A stretch of 13,734 nt of DNA from CAYLSO01 sp964386525 (GTDB lineage: Bacteria > Eisenbacteria > RBG-16-71-46 > DASYSL01). The DNA lies in the NCBI GenBank assembly GCA_964386525.1, contig CAYLSO010000287.1, forward strand, positions 1-13,734, written 5' to 3'. Numbering within the stretch: the first letter of the stretch is position 1; each line of letters starts with the position of its first letter. Position numbers and translations under genes: made by a program. The notes under the pieces were generated by a model. That model saw only the letters and a list, made by a program, of their open reading frames with translations, searched no databases and was not told the DNA's origin. Below, one piece after another: positions 5,749 to 13,275 of the stretch.

Positions 5749-7317
5749 ATGCGGCTTGAAAGCGACGACCTGCGGGGTCTGTCCCGCCGCCAGTTCCTGC
5801 GCCGCGGCATCGCCGTCGGCGCCACGGCGGCGACCGCTCCCCTGTGGTGGCAGCTCCTCGACGCGAACGCGGCCGAGCCGGCCGCCAAGGCGGCCGCCGC
5901 CTTGCCCGACATCACCGAGTTCCTCGGCCAGGACCAGGTGGCCGAGCTGCTCGAGATCGCGCTGTCGCGCGGCGGCGAGTTCGCCGAGGTGTTCGGCGAG
6001 TACACGGTGAACACCTCGTTCACGCTCGACGAGCAGCAGCTCAAGACGGCGCAGTACGGCGTGCTCTCCGGCGTCGGCATCCGCGTCATCGTCGGCGACC
6101 AGACCGGCTACGCGTACGCCGACGAGTTCGGCATGCCGGCTCTGCGCGAGGCCGCGGCGGTGGCCGCGGCCGTGGCCCGCCAGGGCGGCGGCCGCGCCGT
6201 GCAGAAGTTCGCCGTCTCCAAGGCGGCCGCGCCCTTCGTGCTCGCCCGGCCGGCGCCGCTCTACGCCTCCGAGGAGGAAAAGATCGCCTACGCCCGCCGT
6301 GCCGACGAGGCGGCGCGCGCCTTCGACAAGCGCATCGCCCAGGTGCAGTGCCTGATGCAGGACACGGCGCGCTCGCTCCTAGTCGCCAACTCCGAGGGCC
6401 TGTGGGCCACCGACCGGCAGTTCGTCTCGCGTCTGGCCTGTATCCCCACGGCCATCGACGGCAGCAACCGGCAAGGCGGATTCGGCTTCGGCGGCGGGCA
6501 GGTGGAAGCCGACTATTACGTCAAGACGCGCACCCCGGAGCAGATCGGCAAGGACGCCGCCGAGGGCGCCGTGGCGCTGCTCGCCGCCGTCGATCCCAAG
6601 GCCGGCTCCTATCCGGTGATCATCGCCCCGGGCTGGGGCGGCGTGCTGGTGCACGAGTGCTTCGGCCACTCGCTCGAGGGCGACGGCATCCGCAAGAAGA
6701 CCTCGCTGCGAGCCTTCCAGTTCGGCCAGAAGGTCTGCTCGGACGTGGTGGACATCTGGGACGACGGCACGGTGCCGTTCTCGCGCGGCTCGTTCCGCGT
6801 CGACGACGAGGGCACGCCGTCCCAGAAGAACCACCTGGTCGAGAAGGGCGTCCTCAAGGGCTACCTGTGGGACCGCCTCAACGCCCAGCTCACCGGCAAC
6901 CGGCCGACCGGCAACGGGCGGCGCAACTCGTACCGCGACTTCCCCATCCCGCGCATGACCAACACCTACATCGCCGCCGGGACGGACGACCCCGAGGCCC
7001 TCATCGCCTCGGTCAAGGAAGGCCTGTATTGCAAGAACCTCGCCGGCGGCTCGGTCAACCCGGCCGACGGCAACTTCTCCTTCCTGGTGCGCGAGGGGTA
7101 TCAGATCGAGAACGGCAGGCTGGGCGCGTGCGTCAAGGGCGCCACCCTCACCGGCAACGCCGCCGAGGCCATGCTGCGCGTCGTCGGCGTCGGCCGTGAC
7201 CTGACCATCGAGGGCGGCACGGGCAGTTGCGGCAAGGACGGCCAGTCCAAGCCGGTCGGCGTCGGGCAGCCGACGGTCAAGTTCTCCGAGCTGACGGTCG
7301 GAGGGACGCAGGCATGA
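5749..7317 (+). CDS. tldD: TldD-family zinc metalloprotease with a Tat signal
   Basis: This 522-residue protein is the catalytic subunit of the TldD/TldE protease, which in E. coli removes the microcin B17 leader, acts on CcdA and digests unfolded peptides. The zinc site is visible: HECFGH (an HExxxH motif) at residues 302-307 and Cys494 in GSCGKDGQ, matching the His/His/Cys ligands of E. coli TldD. The conserved glycine-rich C-terminus (KPVGVGQPTVKFSELTVGG) is also present. E. coli TldD is about 481 residues; the extra length here is N-terminal. Residues 11-19 read LSRRQFLRR, a textbook twin-arginine motif, followed by a mildly hydrophobic stretch (about 20-35) and a likely cleavage site after DANA (about 38-41). 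Export to the periplasm is inferred from this. The ATG at 5749 has CTGGAGA about 8 bases upstream; an in-frame ATG at 5689 would bury the Tat motif and lacks a ribosome site. The stop overlaps the tldE ATG. Confidence 0.95.
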   Translation: MRLESDDLRGLSRRQFLRRGIAVGATAATAPLWWQLLDANAAEPAAKAAAALPDITEFLGQDQVAELLEIALSRGGEFAEVFGEYTVNTSFTLDEQQLKTAQYGVLSGVGIRVIVGDQTGYAYADEFGMPALREAAAVAAAVARQGGGRAVQKFAVSKAAAPFVLARPAPLYASEEEKIAYARRADEAARAFDKRIAQVQCLMQDTARSLLVANSEGLWATDRQFVSRLACIPTAIDGSNRQGGFGFGGGQVEADYYVKTRTPEQIGKDAAEGAVALLAAVDPKAGSYPVIIAPGWGGVLVHECFGHSLEGDGIRKKTSLRAFQFGQKVCSDVVDIWDDGTVPFSRGSFRVDDEGTPSQKNHLVEKGVLKGYLWDRLNAQLTGNRPTGNGRRNSYRDFPIPRMTNTYIAAGTDDPEALIASVKEGLYCKNLAGGSVNPADGNFSFLVREGYQIENGRLGACVKGATLTGNAAEAMLRVVGVGRDLTIEGGTGSCGKDGQSKPVGVGQPTVKFSELTVGGTQA

Positions 7318-8702
7318 GCATCGACGCGAAGGAATACCAGGACCTGGCGCGCGCCGCCGAGCGCGCCGTGCAGTTCGCCCAGAAGACCGGCGCCAGCGCG
7401 GCCGACGCGCTGGTCGAGTCGATCAACGAGTTCCGCGCCGATGTCCACGCCGGCCGCCTGGAGACGCTCAAGCAGGCGGACCGCCGCGGGCTCGGCCTGC
7501 GGGCCATCGTCGACCACCGCGTGGCGATCGTCTACACCTCCGACTTCCGCGAGGCCTCGCTCAAGGACCTGGCGGCCCGCGCCGTGGTGCTGGCCCGCCA
7601 GTCCACCCCCGACGAGTTCGCCGACCTGCCGGCGGGCCCGCTCGCCCAGACGCACGCCGAGGGGCCGCTGGCTCTCTACGACGAGAAGGTGATCGGGCTC
7701 ACTGCGGCGCAGAAGATCGACATGGCTCTGGAGATGGAGAAGATCGCGCTGGGCTACGACAAGCGCATCGCCCGCACCGACGGCTGCACCGTGCAGACCA
7801 CCGAGGGCTCGTCGCACCTGGCGTCGAGCCACGGCGGGGTGCTCTCGTATCGCGGCACCGGCATGGGGCTGTTCGTCAACCCGCTCGCCGACGACGCCGG
7901 CGGCCGCCAGCAGTCCGGCAGCTACGGCTCGTTCGCCCGGTCGCTGGCGGCGGTCGAGACCCCGGAGCAGGTGGCCAAGGAAGCCGGACGCCGCGCCGTG
8001 TCACGCATCGGGGCGCGCTCGGTGCCGACCCAGAACGTGCCGGTGATCCTCCACCCCGACATCGCCGGCGCCTGGCTGGCGAGCTTCTTCGACGCCTTCT
8101 CGGGTGACAACATCTTCAAGAACACCTCCTACCTGGCCGACCGGTTGGGGGCGGCCATCGCCTCGCCGCTGGTGACGGTGATCGACGACGGCACCATGCC
8201 GGGCGGTGTGGCCACCGCGCCGTTCGACGGCGACGGCCTGGCGACGCAGCGCAACGTGCTGCTCGACCAGGGCGTGTGCAAGATGTTCGTCTACGACGCG
8301 TACTGGGCGCGCAAGGCGAAGGCCAAGAGCACCGGCAACGCCGTGCGCGGGTACACCTACGTGCCGGGGATCGGCAACCGCAACCTGTACATCGCCAACG
8401 GCACGACCCCGCCGGAGGAGATCCGCAAGGGCGTGGACAAGGGCTTCTACATGGTCGACCAGGGGGCCTTCGGCTATAACGAGACGACCGGCGCCTACTC
8501 CTACCAGGCAGCCGGCTTCTGGATCGAGGGCGGCCAGATCGCCCATCCGGTGCAGGAGATCACCGTGGCCTCCACCACGCTCGACATGCTCAAGAACGTC
8601 GTCAAGGTCGGCGACGACCTGCGCTTCAACGGCACCGTCAACTCGCCGACGCTGCTCATCTCGGAGATGACGATCTCGGGGGCGGGGCCGGCGGGGTCGT
8701 AG
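7314..8702 (+). CDS. tldE: TldE/PmbA-family subunit of the TldD/TldE protease
   Basis: This 462-residue protein (E. coli PmbA is about 450) is the non-catalytic partner of TldD. It has the shared two-domain PmbA_TldD fold: an N-terminal region of about residues 10-95 (AVQFAQKTGASAADALVES...FRADVHAGRLE pattern) and a C-terminal region of about 240-455. At the position equivalent to TldD's zinc motif it reads VILHPDIAGAWLASFFDAFSGDN (about 244-266) with no HExxxH, as expected of TldE. The end SPTLLISEMTISG resembles other family C-termini. It overlaps tldD by four bases (ATGA), with GGAGGG upstream as ribosome site, so coupled translation and heterodimer assembly are likely. Unlike its partner it has no signal peptide, so if TldD is exported TldE would stay behind or travel with it through Tat. 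Its last 47 bases overlap the beta-lactamase-like gene on the other strand. The gene is also known as pmbA. Confidence 0.95.
   Translation: MSIDAKEYQDLARAAERAVQFAQKTGASAADALVESINEFRADVHAGRLETLKQADRRGLGLRAIVDHRVAIVYTSDFREASLKDLAARAVVLARQSTPDEFADLPAGPLAQTHAEGPLALYDEKVIGLTAAQKIDMALEMEKIALGYDKRIARTDGCTVQTTEGSSHLASSHGGVLSYRGTGMGLFVNPLADDAGGRQQSGSYGSFARSLAAVETPEQVAKEAGRRAVSRIGARSVPTQNVPVILHPDIAGAWLASFFDAFSGDNIFKNTSYLADRLGAAIASPLVTVIDDGTMPGGVATAPFDGDGLATQRNVLLDQGVCKMFVYDAYWARKAKAKSTGNAVRGYTYVPGIGNRNLYIANGTTPPEEIRKGVDKGFYMVDQGAFGYNETTGAYSYQAAGFWIEGGQIAHPVQEITVASTTLDMLKNVVKVGDDLRFNGTVNSPTLLISEMTISGAGPAGS
8656..8702. other. Convergent antisense overlap of the tldE and beta-lactamase-like coding ends
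   Basis: The last 15 codons of tldE and the last 15 codons of the beta-lactamase-like gene are read from opposite strands of the same 47 bases. No rho-independent terminator separates the two operons, so their messenger tails should be complementary. The beta-lactamase side encodes a Pro/Ser-rich tail outside the catalytic fold, suggesting that this gene grew into its neighbour after loss of an earlier stop codon. Confidence 0.8.
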
Positions 8703-9714
8703 GCGGCGCGGCGAAATAGTCGTACGCGGCCTGCGCCAGCTCGGCGATCGCCCACTCGAGGCGCGCGCGCGGCTGGGCCGAGCCCTTGAGGAACACCGCG
8801 AGGGCCAGGTGGCCGCGGTCGCCGGGGAGGGTGACGACGCCGACGTCGTTGCAGACCGTCCCCATGGTGCCGGTCTTGTGCGCCACGACCGTGCCGGCCG
8901 GCAAGCGCCCCTTGATCCGGCCGGAGCCGGTGGCGGTGTCCTCCATGAGCCGCCGCAGCCGCGCGGTGCCCGCCGGCGACAGCGCCCCGCCGAGGTGGAA
9001 CTTCGCCAGCAGCTGCGCCATGGCTTCGGGAGTGGCCGTGTCGCGCGGGTCCGTCTCGTAGGCGCGCCCGGCGGCCTGCCGGCGCCCCGGCGGCACGGCC
9101 GCCACCAGGCTGTCGATGCGCTCGCGCGTCCACTGCGTCTCGGGCGGCAGGACGGCCACGCCGCTCCAGTCGGCCATCAGCCCGACCTCGAAGCGGCTGA
9201 CGTCGATGCCGGTGATCCCCAGACCGCGCAAGCGGCGCATCACCGCGGCCGGCCCCCCCACCGAACGCAGCAGGGCGTCGCTGGCGGTGTTGTCGCTCTC
9301 GCCCACCGCCAGCGCGAGCAGCCGGTCGACGCGCACGAAGATCCGGTCGCTGCCGGGAGGCAGCTTGAGGGCGCCCGCCCCGGGCCGGAGATCGCGCGCC
9401 AGCAGCGCCAGCGAATCCGCCAGCCGCAGCCCGCCGCGGTCGACGCCGTCGAGGACGGCGAGCGCGATGGGGAACTTGTAGACGCTGGCCATCGGGAAGC
9501 GCGCGGCGCCGTTGACCGCGACCCGCTCGCCGGTCTCGACGAGGACCGCGGCGACGCCGACCTTGCCGCCGATCTCCCCCGCGATGTGCTGCCAGCGCGA
9601 CCTGAGCTGGGCGGGCGTGGCGGCGCGATCGGCAGCGGCGGGCTCGGCGGCGGCCGCGCCGGCGACGAGCAGCAGCGCCACGGCGGCGAGGGCTGCGGGC
9701 CGCGCGCGTCGCAT
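8656..9714 (-). CDS. Class A (serine) beta-lactamase-like hydrolase
   Basis: This 352-residue protein has a Sec-type signal peptide (about 1-23, ending in an AAA cleavage motif), so it is likely periplasmic. The penicillin-recognising serine hydrolase motifs are all visible: Ser77-x-x-Lys80 in FPMASVYKF, the SDN loop at 140-142 in VGESDNTASD, a Glu166 equivalent at Glu176 in SRFEVGLM, and KTG at 280-282 in AHKTGTMG. This fits Ambler class A. The usual Asn170 of the omega loop (ExxLN) is Met180 here, which may change deacylation or substrate range. The mature domain is a little longer than usual, and a Pro/Ser-rich tail (about 336-352) overlaps tldE in antisense. The ATG at 9714 stands one base after the stop of the FIST gene (TGAGATG), with GGGGGAAG as ribosome site, so the two are co-transcribed. 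Actual beta-lactam hydrolysis is likely but not certain; related enzymes can be weak or act on other substrates. Confidence 0.9.
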   Translation of the reverse strand: MRRARPAALAAVALLLVAGAAAAEPAAADRAATPAQLRSRWQHIAGEIGGKVGVAAVLVETGERVAVNGAARFPMASVYKFPIALAVLDGVDRGGLRLADSLALLARDLRPGAGALKLPPGSDRIFVRVDRLLALAVGESDNTASDALLRSVGGPAAVMRRLRGLGITGIDVSRFEVGLMADWSGVAVLPPETQWTRERIDSLVAAVPPGRRQAAGRAYETDPRDTATPEAMAQLLAKFHLGGALSPAGTARLRRLMEDTATGSGRIKGRLPAGTVVAHKTGTMGTVCNDVGVVTLPGDRGHLALAVFLKGSAQPRARLEWAIAELAQAAYDYFAAPPTTPPAPPPRSSSPR

Positions 9715-9715
9715 C

Positions 9716-10942
9716 TCACTTCCCCCGCAGGACGGCGAGGCTCGCCGTGTGCCCGTGCAGGTGGTTGCGGCCGCCCACCGGGCCGATCTCGCCGGCGCAG
9801 AAGAAACCCGCCGCCGGCACGCCGCCGAGCGCCTCCTGCAGCGGCACGATGTCGCCGTCCGGTTCGCCGTAGAGCCGGCGGCCCCGCCCGTTGCACAAGA
9901 AGACGAGGGCGGCCGCAGCCGGCGAGTCGAAGGCCTGCGGCGCCAGCAGCAGCTCGAGGTCCTGGCGCGCGGTGGACGCGTCGCGCACGTGCAGGCGCAG
10001 CCGCTCGCCCTCGGCCACCAGGTCGCTGATCGCCATGGCGCCGCTCTCCGGATCGTGGCCGATGACGTTGCGCACCAGGTAGTCGCCGGGGCCCGCCGCC
10101 GCGCTCGACACCGGGCGCCCGACGAACAGCCCGCCGCGCAGCAGGGCCTGGTCGCGGTCGGGAAGCGCGTCGAGCACCTGCCGGACGCGCTCGGCCGCCG
10201 GAGCGCCGTCGAGCGCCACGACGACGTTGCGCCGCGCCTCGGTGACGCGCAGCGGCGGGCCGACCGGGCGGCAGCCCTGCGACACCACCACGTCGGCGCG
10301 CACCGCGCCCGACAGCGCCACCGCGAAGCCGCCGTCGCGGGCCAGCCACTGGTTGAGGAAGATCGCGTTCTCGCCGGGGCGCGCCCCGGCGCTGGCCATG
10401 CCGCCCACCAGCCGCAGGCCCGGCGCGAAGCGGTCGAAGCTCTGCAGGAGGTTGAGCGCGTCGAGGGTGAAGGGATCGCCGAAGGCCAGCACCAGCTCCG
10501 CGCCCGCCGCACCCGGAGCCGAGAGGGCGAAGGCCTCGGCGCTCTCGAAGGGCTCCGCCCAGCCTGCGGCCGGCATCACGAACGGCGACACCTCCACCCC
10601 CGGCAGCCGCGCGCCGAGCACGACCAGGGCGGCGCCCTCCTCGATCTCGTGCCGGGAGGCGATCACGCCGGCCCCGCTGACGCCGCCCAGGCAGCTCGGC
10701 TCCAGGAGCCGCGCCAGGGTGGCGCGCGCGTCCTCCGCGGCCGGCACGTGCGGAGCCGTGAAGAACGCCAGCGCCAGGTCCACCGGGCCGTCGCCGAGAT
10801 CGGCCCGCAGCGCGGCGGCCGCCTCCCGCGCGGCGCGCGCGGTGTCGCTGTCGCGCGACACGGCCGAGGCCCAGCGCATACCGGAGGCGGTGACGGCCGG
10901 AGGCCGATCGCGGGGGTCGGATGGGGTCATGGGCGGAATCAT
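9716..10942 (-). CDS. FIST-domain signal/ligand-sensing protein
   Basis: This protein of about 408 residues contains both halves of the FIST module and nothing else: FIST N at about residues 35-225 (SCLGGVSGAGVI at 83-94; LRLVGGMASAG at 177-186; VSQGCRPVGPPLRVTEA at 220-236) and FIST C at about 245-395 (DYLVRNVIGHDPESGAMAI; LVFLCNGRG; FFCAGEIGPVGG; LHGHTASL). FIST domains occur in bacterial signal-transduction proteins and are thought to bind small ligands such as amino acids. Stand-alone FIST proteins like this one, without kinase, cyclase or HAMP parts, are common but poorly characterised. There is no signal peptide, so it is probably cytoplasmic. Two starts are possible, at 10942 (used here) and 10930; neither has a convincing ribosome site. 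It lies directly upstream of the beta-lactamase-like gene in one operon, which is the main clue to its role. Confidence 0.88.
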   Translation of the reverse strand: MIPPMTPSDPRDRPPAVTASGMRWASAVSRDSDTARAAREAAAALRADLGDGPVDLALAFFTAPHVPAAEDARATLARLLEPSCLGGVSGAGVIASRHEIEEGAALVVLGARLPGVEVSPFVMPAAGWAEPFESAEAFALSAPGAAGAELVLAFGDPFTLDALNLLQSFDRFAPGLRLVGGMASAGARPGENAIFLNQWLARDGGFAVALSGAVRADVVVSQGCRPVGPPLRVTEARRNVVVALDGAPAAERVRQVLDALPDRDQALLRGGLFVGRPVSSAAAGPGDYLVRNVIGHDPESGAMAISDLVAEGERLRLHVRDASTARQDLELLLAPQAFDSPAAAALVFLCNGRGRRLYGEPDGDIVPLQEALGGVPAAGFFCAGEIGPVGGRNHLHGHTASLAVLRGK

Positions 10943-10976
10943 CCCGCGTCCGCGCCAGGCGGCGCCACTGGAAAGG

Positions 10977-11006
10977 GAAAGACCGGCGATGGTCCGCCGG
11001 TCTTTC
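10977..11006 (-). terminator. Strong rho-independent terminator after the csp gene
   Basis: A near-perfect hairpin: GAAAGACCGGCG and CGCCGGTCTTTC pair over 12 bases around a 6-base loop. On the minus strand it is followed by CCTTTCC, with the T-run starting inside the stem, 45 bases past the csp stop. The A/T ends make it symmetrical, so it could work in both directions. It stands only about 35 bases before the FIST gene. Confidence 0.75.
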
Positions 11007-11051
11007 TGTGAAGCGGGTCAGCTCGCCAAAGAATGGCGGCTCGAACGGCCG

Positions 11052-11255
11052 CTAGCTCACTTTGCGGACGTTCGCGGCCTGGTAGCCCTTCGGCCCCTTC
11101 ACGACATCGAACTCGACCTTTTCCCCTTCGGCCAGGCTACGGAAGCCTTCGCCCTGAACCGCCGAGTAGTGGACGAACACATCCTCCCCATTCTCCTGGG
11201 AGATGAAGCCGAAGCCTTTGGCATCGTTGAACCACTTCACCGTACCGTTGGCCAC
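11052..11255 (-). CDS. Cold-shock protein, CspA family
   Basis: This 67-residue single cold-shock domain is the standard family length. It has the opening GTVKWFNDAKGFGFI with RNP1 (KGFGFI, residues 13-18), RNP2 (VFVHYS, 26-31) and the closing GPKGYQAANVRKV. The aromatic surface (Trp8, Phe15, Phe17, Phe27, His29) that binds single-stranded RNA or DNA is intact, so it should act as an RNA chaperone in the cytoplasm. The start codon is GTG at 11255, with AAAGGAAA upstream; no in-frame ATG would give the conserved N-terminus. It is a single-gene unit with its own promoter (11396-11424), a leader of about 130 nt containing a hairpin, and a strong terminator. The long leader resembles those through which cold-shock genes are post-transcriptionally controlled. 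Whether this copy is cold-induced or constitutive cannot be told. Confidence 0.97.
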   Translation of the reverse strand: MANGTVKWFNDAKGFGFISQENGEDVFVHYSAVQGEGFRSLAEGEKVEFDVVKGPKGYQAANVRKVS

Positions 11256-11326
11256 TTTCCGATGTTTCCTTTCGTGCTCCTGGGGGTCCGGTCGCTGCTT
11301 CCCGCTTTGGGTCGCAAGAGTCAGAA

Positions 11327-11348
11327 CAGCCGCGAACCTCCGCGGCTG
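11327..11348 (-). promoter_or_regulatory. Hairpin in the 5' leader of the csp gene
   Basis: CAGCCGCG and CGCGGCTG form a perfect 8-base stem around a 6-base loop (GAGGTT on the transcribed strand). It lies about 40-60 nt into the predicted leader, followed by a T-richer stretch (TTCTGACTCTT). It may be a temperature- or transcription-responsive element, or a stabilising stem. The remaining leader is unstructured by eye. Confidence 0.4.
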
Positions 11349-11395
11349 CGGCAGAACCCGGGTGCGTTCAACCGGAACGACAGCGGACCGACGCC

Positions 11396-11424
11396 AGTAT
11401 CCGTGGCGCTCCGCCCCGGGTCAA
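11396..11424 (-). promoter_or_regulatory. Sigma-70-like promoter of the csp gene
   Basis: On the minus strand, TTGACC (5 of 6 to the -35 consensus), exactly 17 bases, then GATACT (4 of 6 to the -10 consensus). It sits between the TPR gene stop and the csp gene and predicts a start near 11389, hence a leader of about 134 nt. Confidence 0.55.
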
Positions 11425-11485
11425 CAGCAATTGGCCCCCGACGCGGTCGCCGCGAGCGCGCGGGATGCTGGTGTCTTCCGGGCGC

Positions 11486-13273
11486 TTACCGGGGTTCGGA
11501 AGGAAGAAACTCGGCGGCTGCGGCCCGCTCCCGCAGCCCCCGGGCGCGCTCGGATTCGCCGGCGGCCAGCGCGGCACGCGCCAGAGCGGAGAGCAACTCG
11601 GCGTCGGCGGGATCCCCGACGCGAGCCGCCAGCCGGCCGGCCGCCACGGGGTCCCCGGCATCCAGGCAAAGGCCGATGAGAGCGGCCGCCGCGGACGCGG
11701 AAACCGCGTGCGCCGGCGGCAGCGCCGCGAGCGCCTTCTCGAGATGGGCGCGCGCGTCGCCGGCGTTGCCGAGACGCAGATGCAGGAGGCCCAGCTCGCG
11801 CTCGGCCACCGCGCGCTCCGTCTTGGCCGAGGCCGGCAGGCCCTCGAGCCCGGCCTCCAGCTGCGCCGCCGCGCCGCCCGGCATGAGTCCGGAGAGCCGG
11901 TTGGCCCAGAACACGAAGAGCAGCGCCCGCGGGCGCACTTCGCGGTCGAGGCAGGCCTGGTATCCCAGCAGCAAGGCGGCGCCGAACTCGCCCGCGACGA
12001 GGGCCTGCTCCGAGCGGACCAGGAGGCTGTCCCGCGGCCCGGGCTGGCGGGCGCGCCAGCCCGCGTCGGTGGCCGGCGGCGGCCCCTCGAACGACAGCGG
12101 GTTGAGCGCCCGGGCCCGCGCGAAAGCCCGCTCCGCCCGCGCCGCATCGCCGCGCGCCGCGTGGATGCGCGCCGCCAGCAGCGGCGCGACGTACCAGCCG
12201 CGGTCGCGCTCCTCGAGCCGCGCCAGCCAGCCCAGCGCGCCGCTCGTGTCGCCGGCCGCCAGGTGCGCCCGGGCCAGGTGGCAGCCCGCCTCGCTGGCCG
12301 TCGAGTCGAGGTCCCAGGCCCGGCGGAAAGAGATCGCCGCCGAATCGCGCTGGCCGAGCGCCAGCTGCACCGTGCCGAGGTCGTTGAGCAGCATCGCCTG
12401 CGGCCGCACCTGCGCGGCCAGGCGGCGCAGCGCCTCCTCCGACTCCGGATAGCGCCCCAGCAGCCGCAGCGCGAGCGCTTGCGCCTGCTGCGCGCGGCGG
12501 TCGTCGGGCCACTCGTAGAGGTGGCGGCGCAGGGCGTCCTCGGCGTCGAGATACTGCCCGCGCAGCATCAGCAGCTGCATGCGGGCGCCGAAGAAGACCC
12601 GCTTCTCCTCTTCGTCCACCGCCTGGTCGAAGGCGAGGTCCGCCTCGCGCTCGGTGTCCTCGATCTCGCCACGCAGCAGGTGATAGACGCTCAGCGAGTA
12701 GTGCGTCGGGGCGAAGTCGGGCCGCACGGCCTGCGCCTGGCGCAGCGCGGCAAGCGCGCCGGCCGGCCGGCCGAGCTCCGACAGCAGCACCTGGCCGGCG
12801 CGGTTCAGCGCCCAGGCGGAGGCGGGATCGAGCAGCGAGGCGCGGCGGAGGGCCTGGTAGGCCTCGCGCGGCAGGCCCGCCGCCTGGTAGATGACCCCGA
12901 GCCTCTCGAACACCGTCGCCGACAGCGAGTCGAGCCGCGCGGCGCGACGCCCGGCTTCGACCGCCGCGGGGGTCTGACCCTCGGACAGCATCCCCCGCGC
13001 CCGCCCCAGCTCGGCCGCGGCGGCCGGATTCGGCTCGCGGTGCGCTCCCGGTATGACGGAGACGGGGACGCGCCCGGCGCCCGCCGGCGGCGGAGCCTGC
13101 GCGCGCGACGGCGGTGCGGCCACAGCGACGAGCCCCAGGCCGAAGGTCAGGAAGAGAGCGGCTCGGGACGACGCTCGGGACGACGCGCGGCGCGCCCGCC
13201 TGCCGCCGCCGGGCGTGGCCGGCGGGCATGAAACGTCCCAGCGCGGCGCGGCGCCGGGACGCGGGCGGGACAC
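11486..13273 (-). CDS. Exported tetratricopeptide-repeat (TPR) protein, function unknown
   Basis: This protein of about 595 residues is built almost wholly of TPR helices. After an Arg-rich N-terminus comes a hydrophobic run (about residues 38-53, AALFLTFGLGLVAVAA) with an AQA site at about 58-60, so it is probably exported or membrane-anchored. From about residue 84 to the end, TPR-like helix pairs follow one another (for example FERLGVIYQAAGLPREAYQAL, LNDLGTVQLALGQRDSAAISF and LGLLHLRLGNAGDARAHLEKAL). No enzymatic domain is seen; TPR arrays are usually protein-docking scaffolds in envelope assembly or secretion. I chose GTG at 13273, two bases after the Fe-S carrier gene's stop. GTG at 13300, inside that gene, is the alternative; neither has a clear ribosome site, and both leave an unusually long signal n-region. 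A 12-base tandem duplication (13161-13184) encodes SSRASSRA just before the hydrophobic run. The coupling to the upstream gene implies co-transcription. Confidence 0.85.
   Translation of the reverse strand: MSRPRPGAAPRWDVSCPPATPGGGRRARRASSRASSRAALFLTFGLGLVAVAAPPSRAQAPPPAGAGRVPVSVIPGAHREPNPAAAAELGRARGMLSEGQTPAAVEAGRRAARLDSLSATVFERLGVIYQAAGLPREAYQALRRASLLDPASAWALNRAGQVLLSELGRPAGALAALRQAQAVRPDFAPTHYSLSVYHLLRGEIEDTEREADLAFDQAVDEEEKRVFFGARMQLLMLRGQYLDAEDALRRHLYEWPDDRRAQQAQALALRLLGRYPESEEALRRLAAQVRPQAMLLNDLGTVQLALGQRDSAAISFRRAWDLDSTASEAGCHLARAHLAAGDTSGALGWLARLEERDRGWYVAPLLAARIHAARGDAARAERAFARARALNPLSFEGPPPATDAGWRARQPGPRDSLLVRSEQALVAGEFGAALLLGYQACLDREVRPRALLFVFWANRLSGLMPGGAAAQLEAGLEGLPASAKTERAVAERELGLLHLRLGNAGDARAHLEKALAALPPAHAVSASAAAALIGLCLDAGDPVAAGRLAARVGDPADAELLSALARAALAAGESERARGLRERAAAAEFLPSEPR
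13161..13184. repeat. Perfect 12-base tandem duplication in the TPR gene
   Basis: GCTCGGGACGAC occurs twice in direct succession. In the TPR gene it adds four residues (SSRA repeated) to the basic region before the signal hydrophobic core, keeping the frame. It is consistent with replication slippage. Confidence 0.85.
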
Positions 13274-13275
13274 GA

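Noticed and set aside
9716..10512. Upstream in-frame extension of the beta-lactamase-like gene into the FIST gene
   Set aside because: The extension is Arg/Ser/Cys-rich shadow sequence. The ATG at 9714 gives a proper signal peptide and ribosome site.
9512..12452. Long plus-strand open frames across the bla, FIST, csp and TPR region
   Set aside because: They run opposite well-supported minus-strand genes and show no family motifs.
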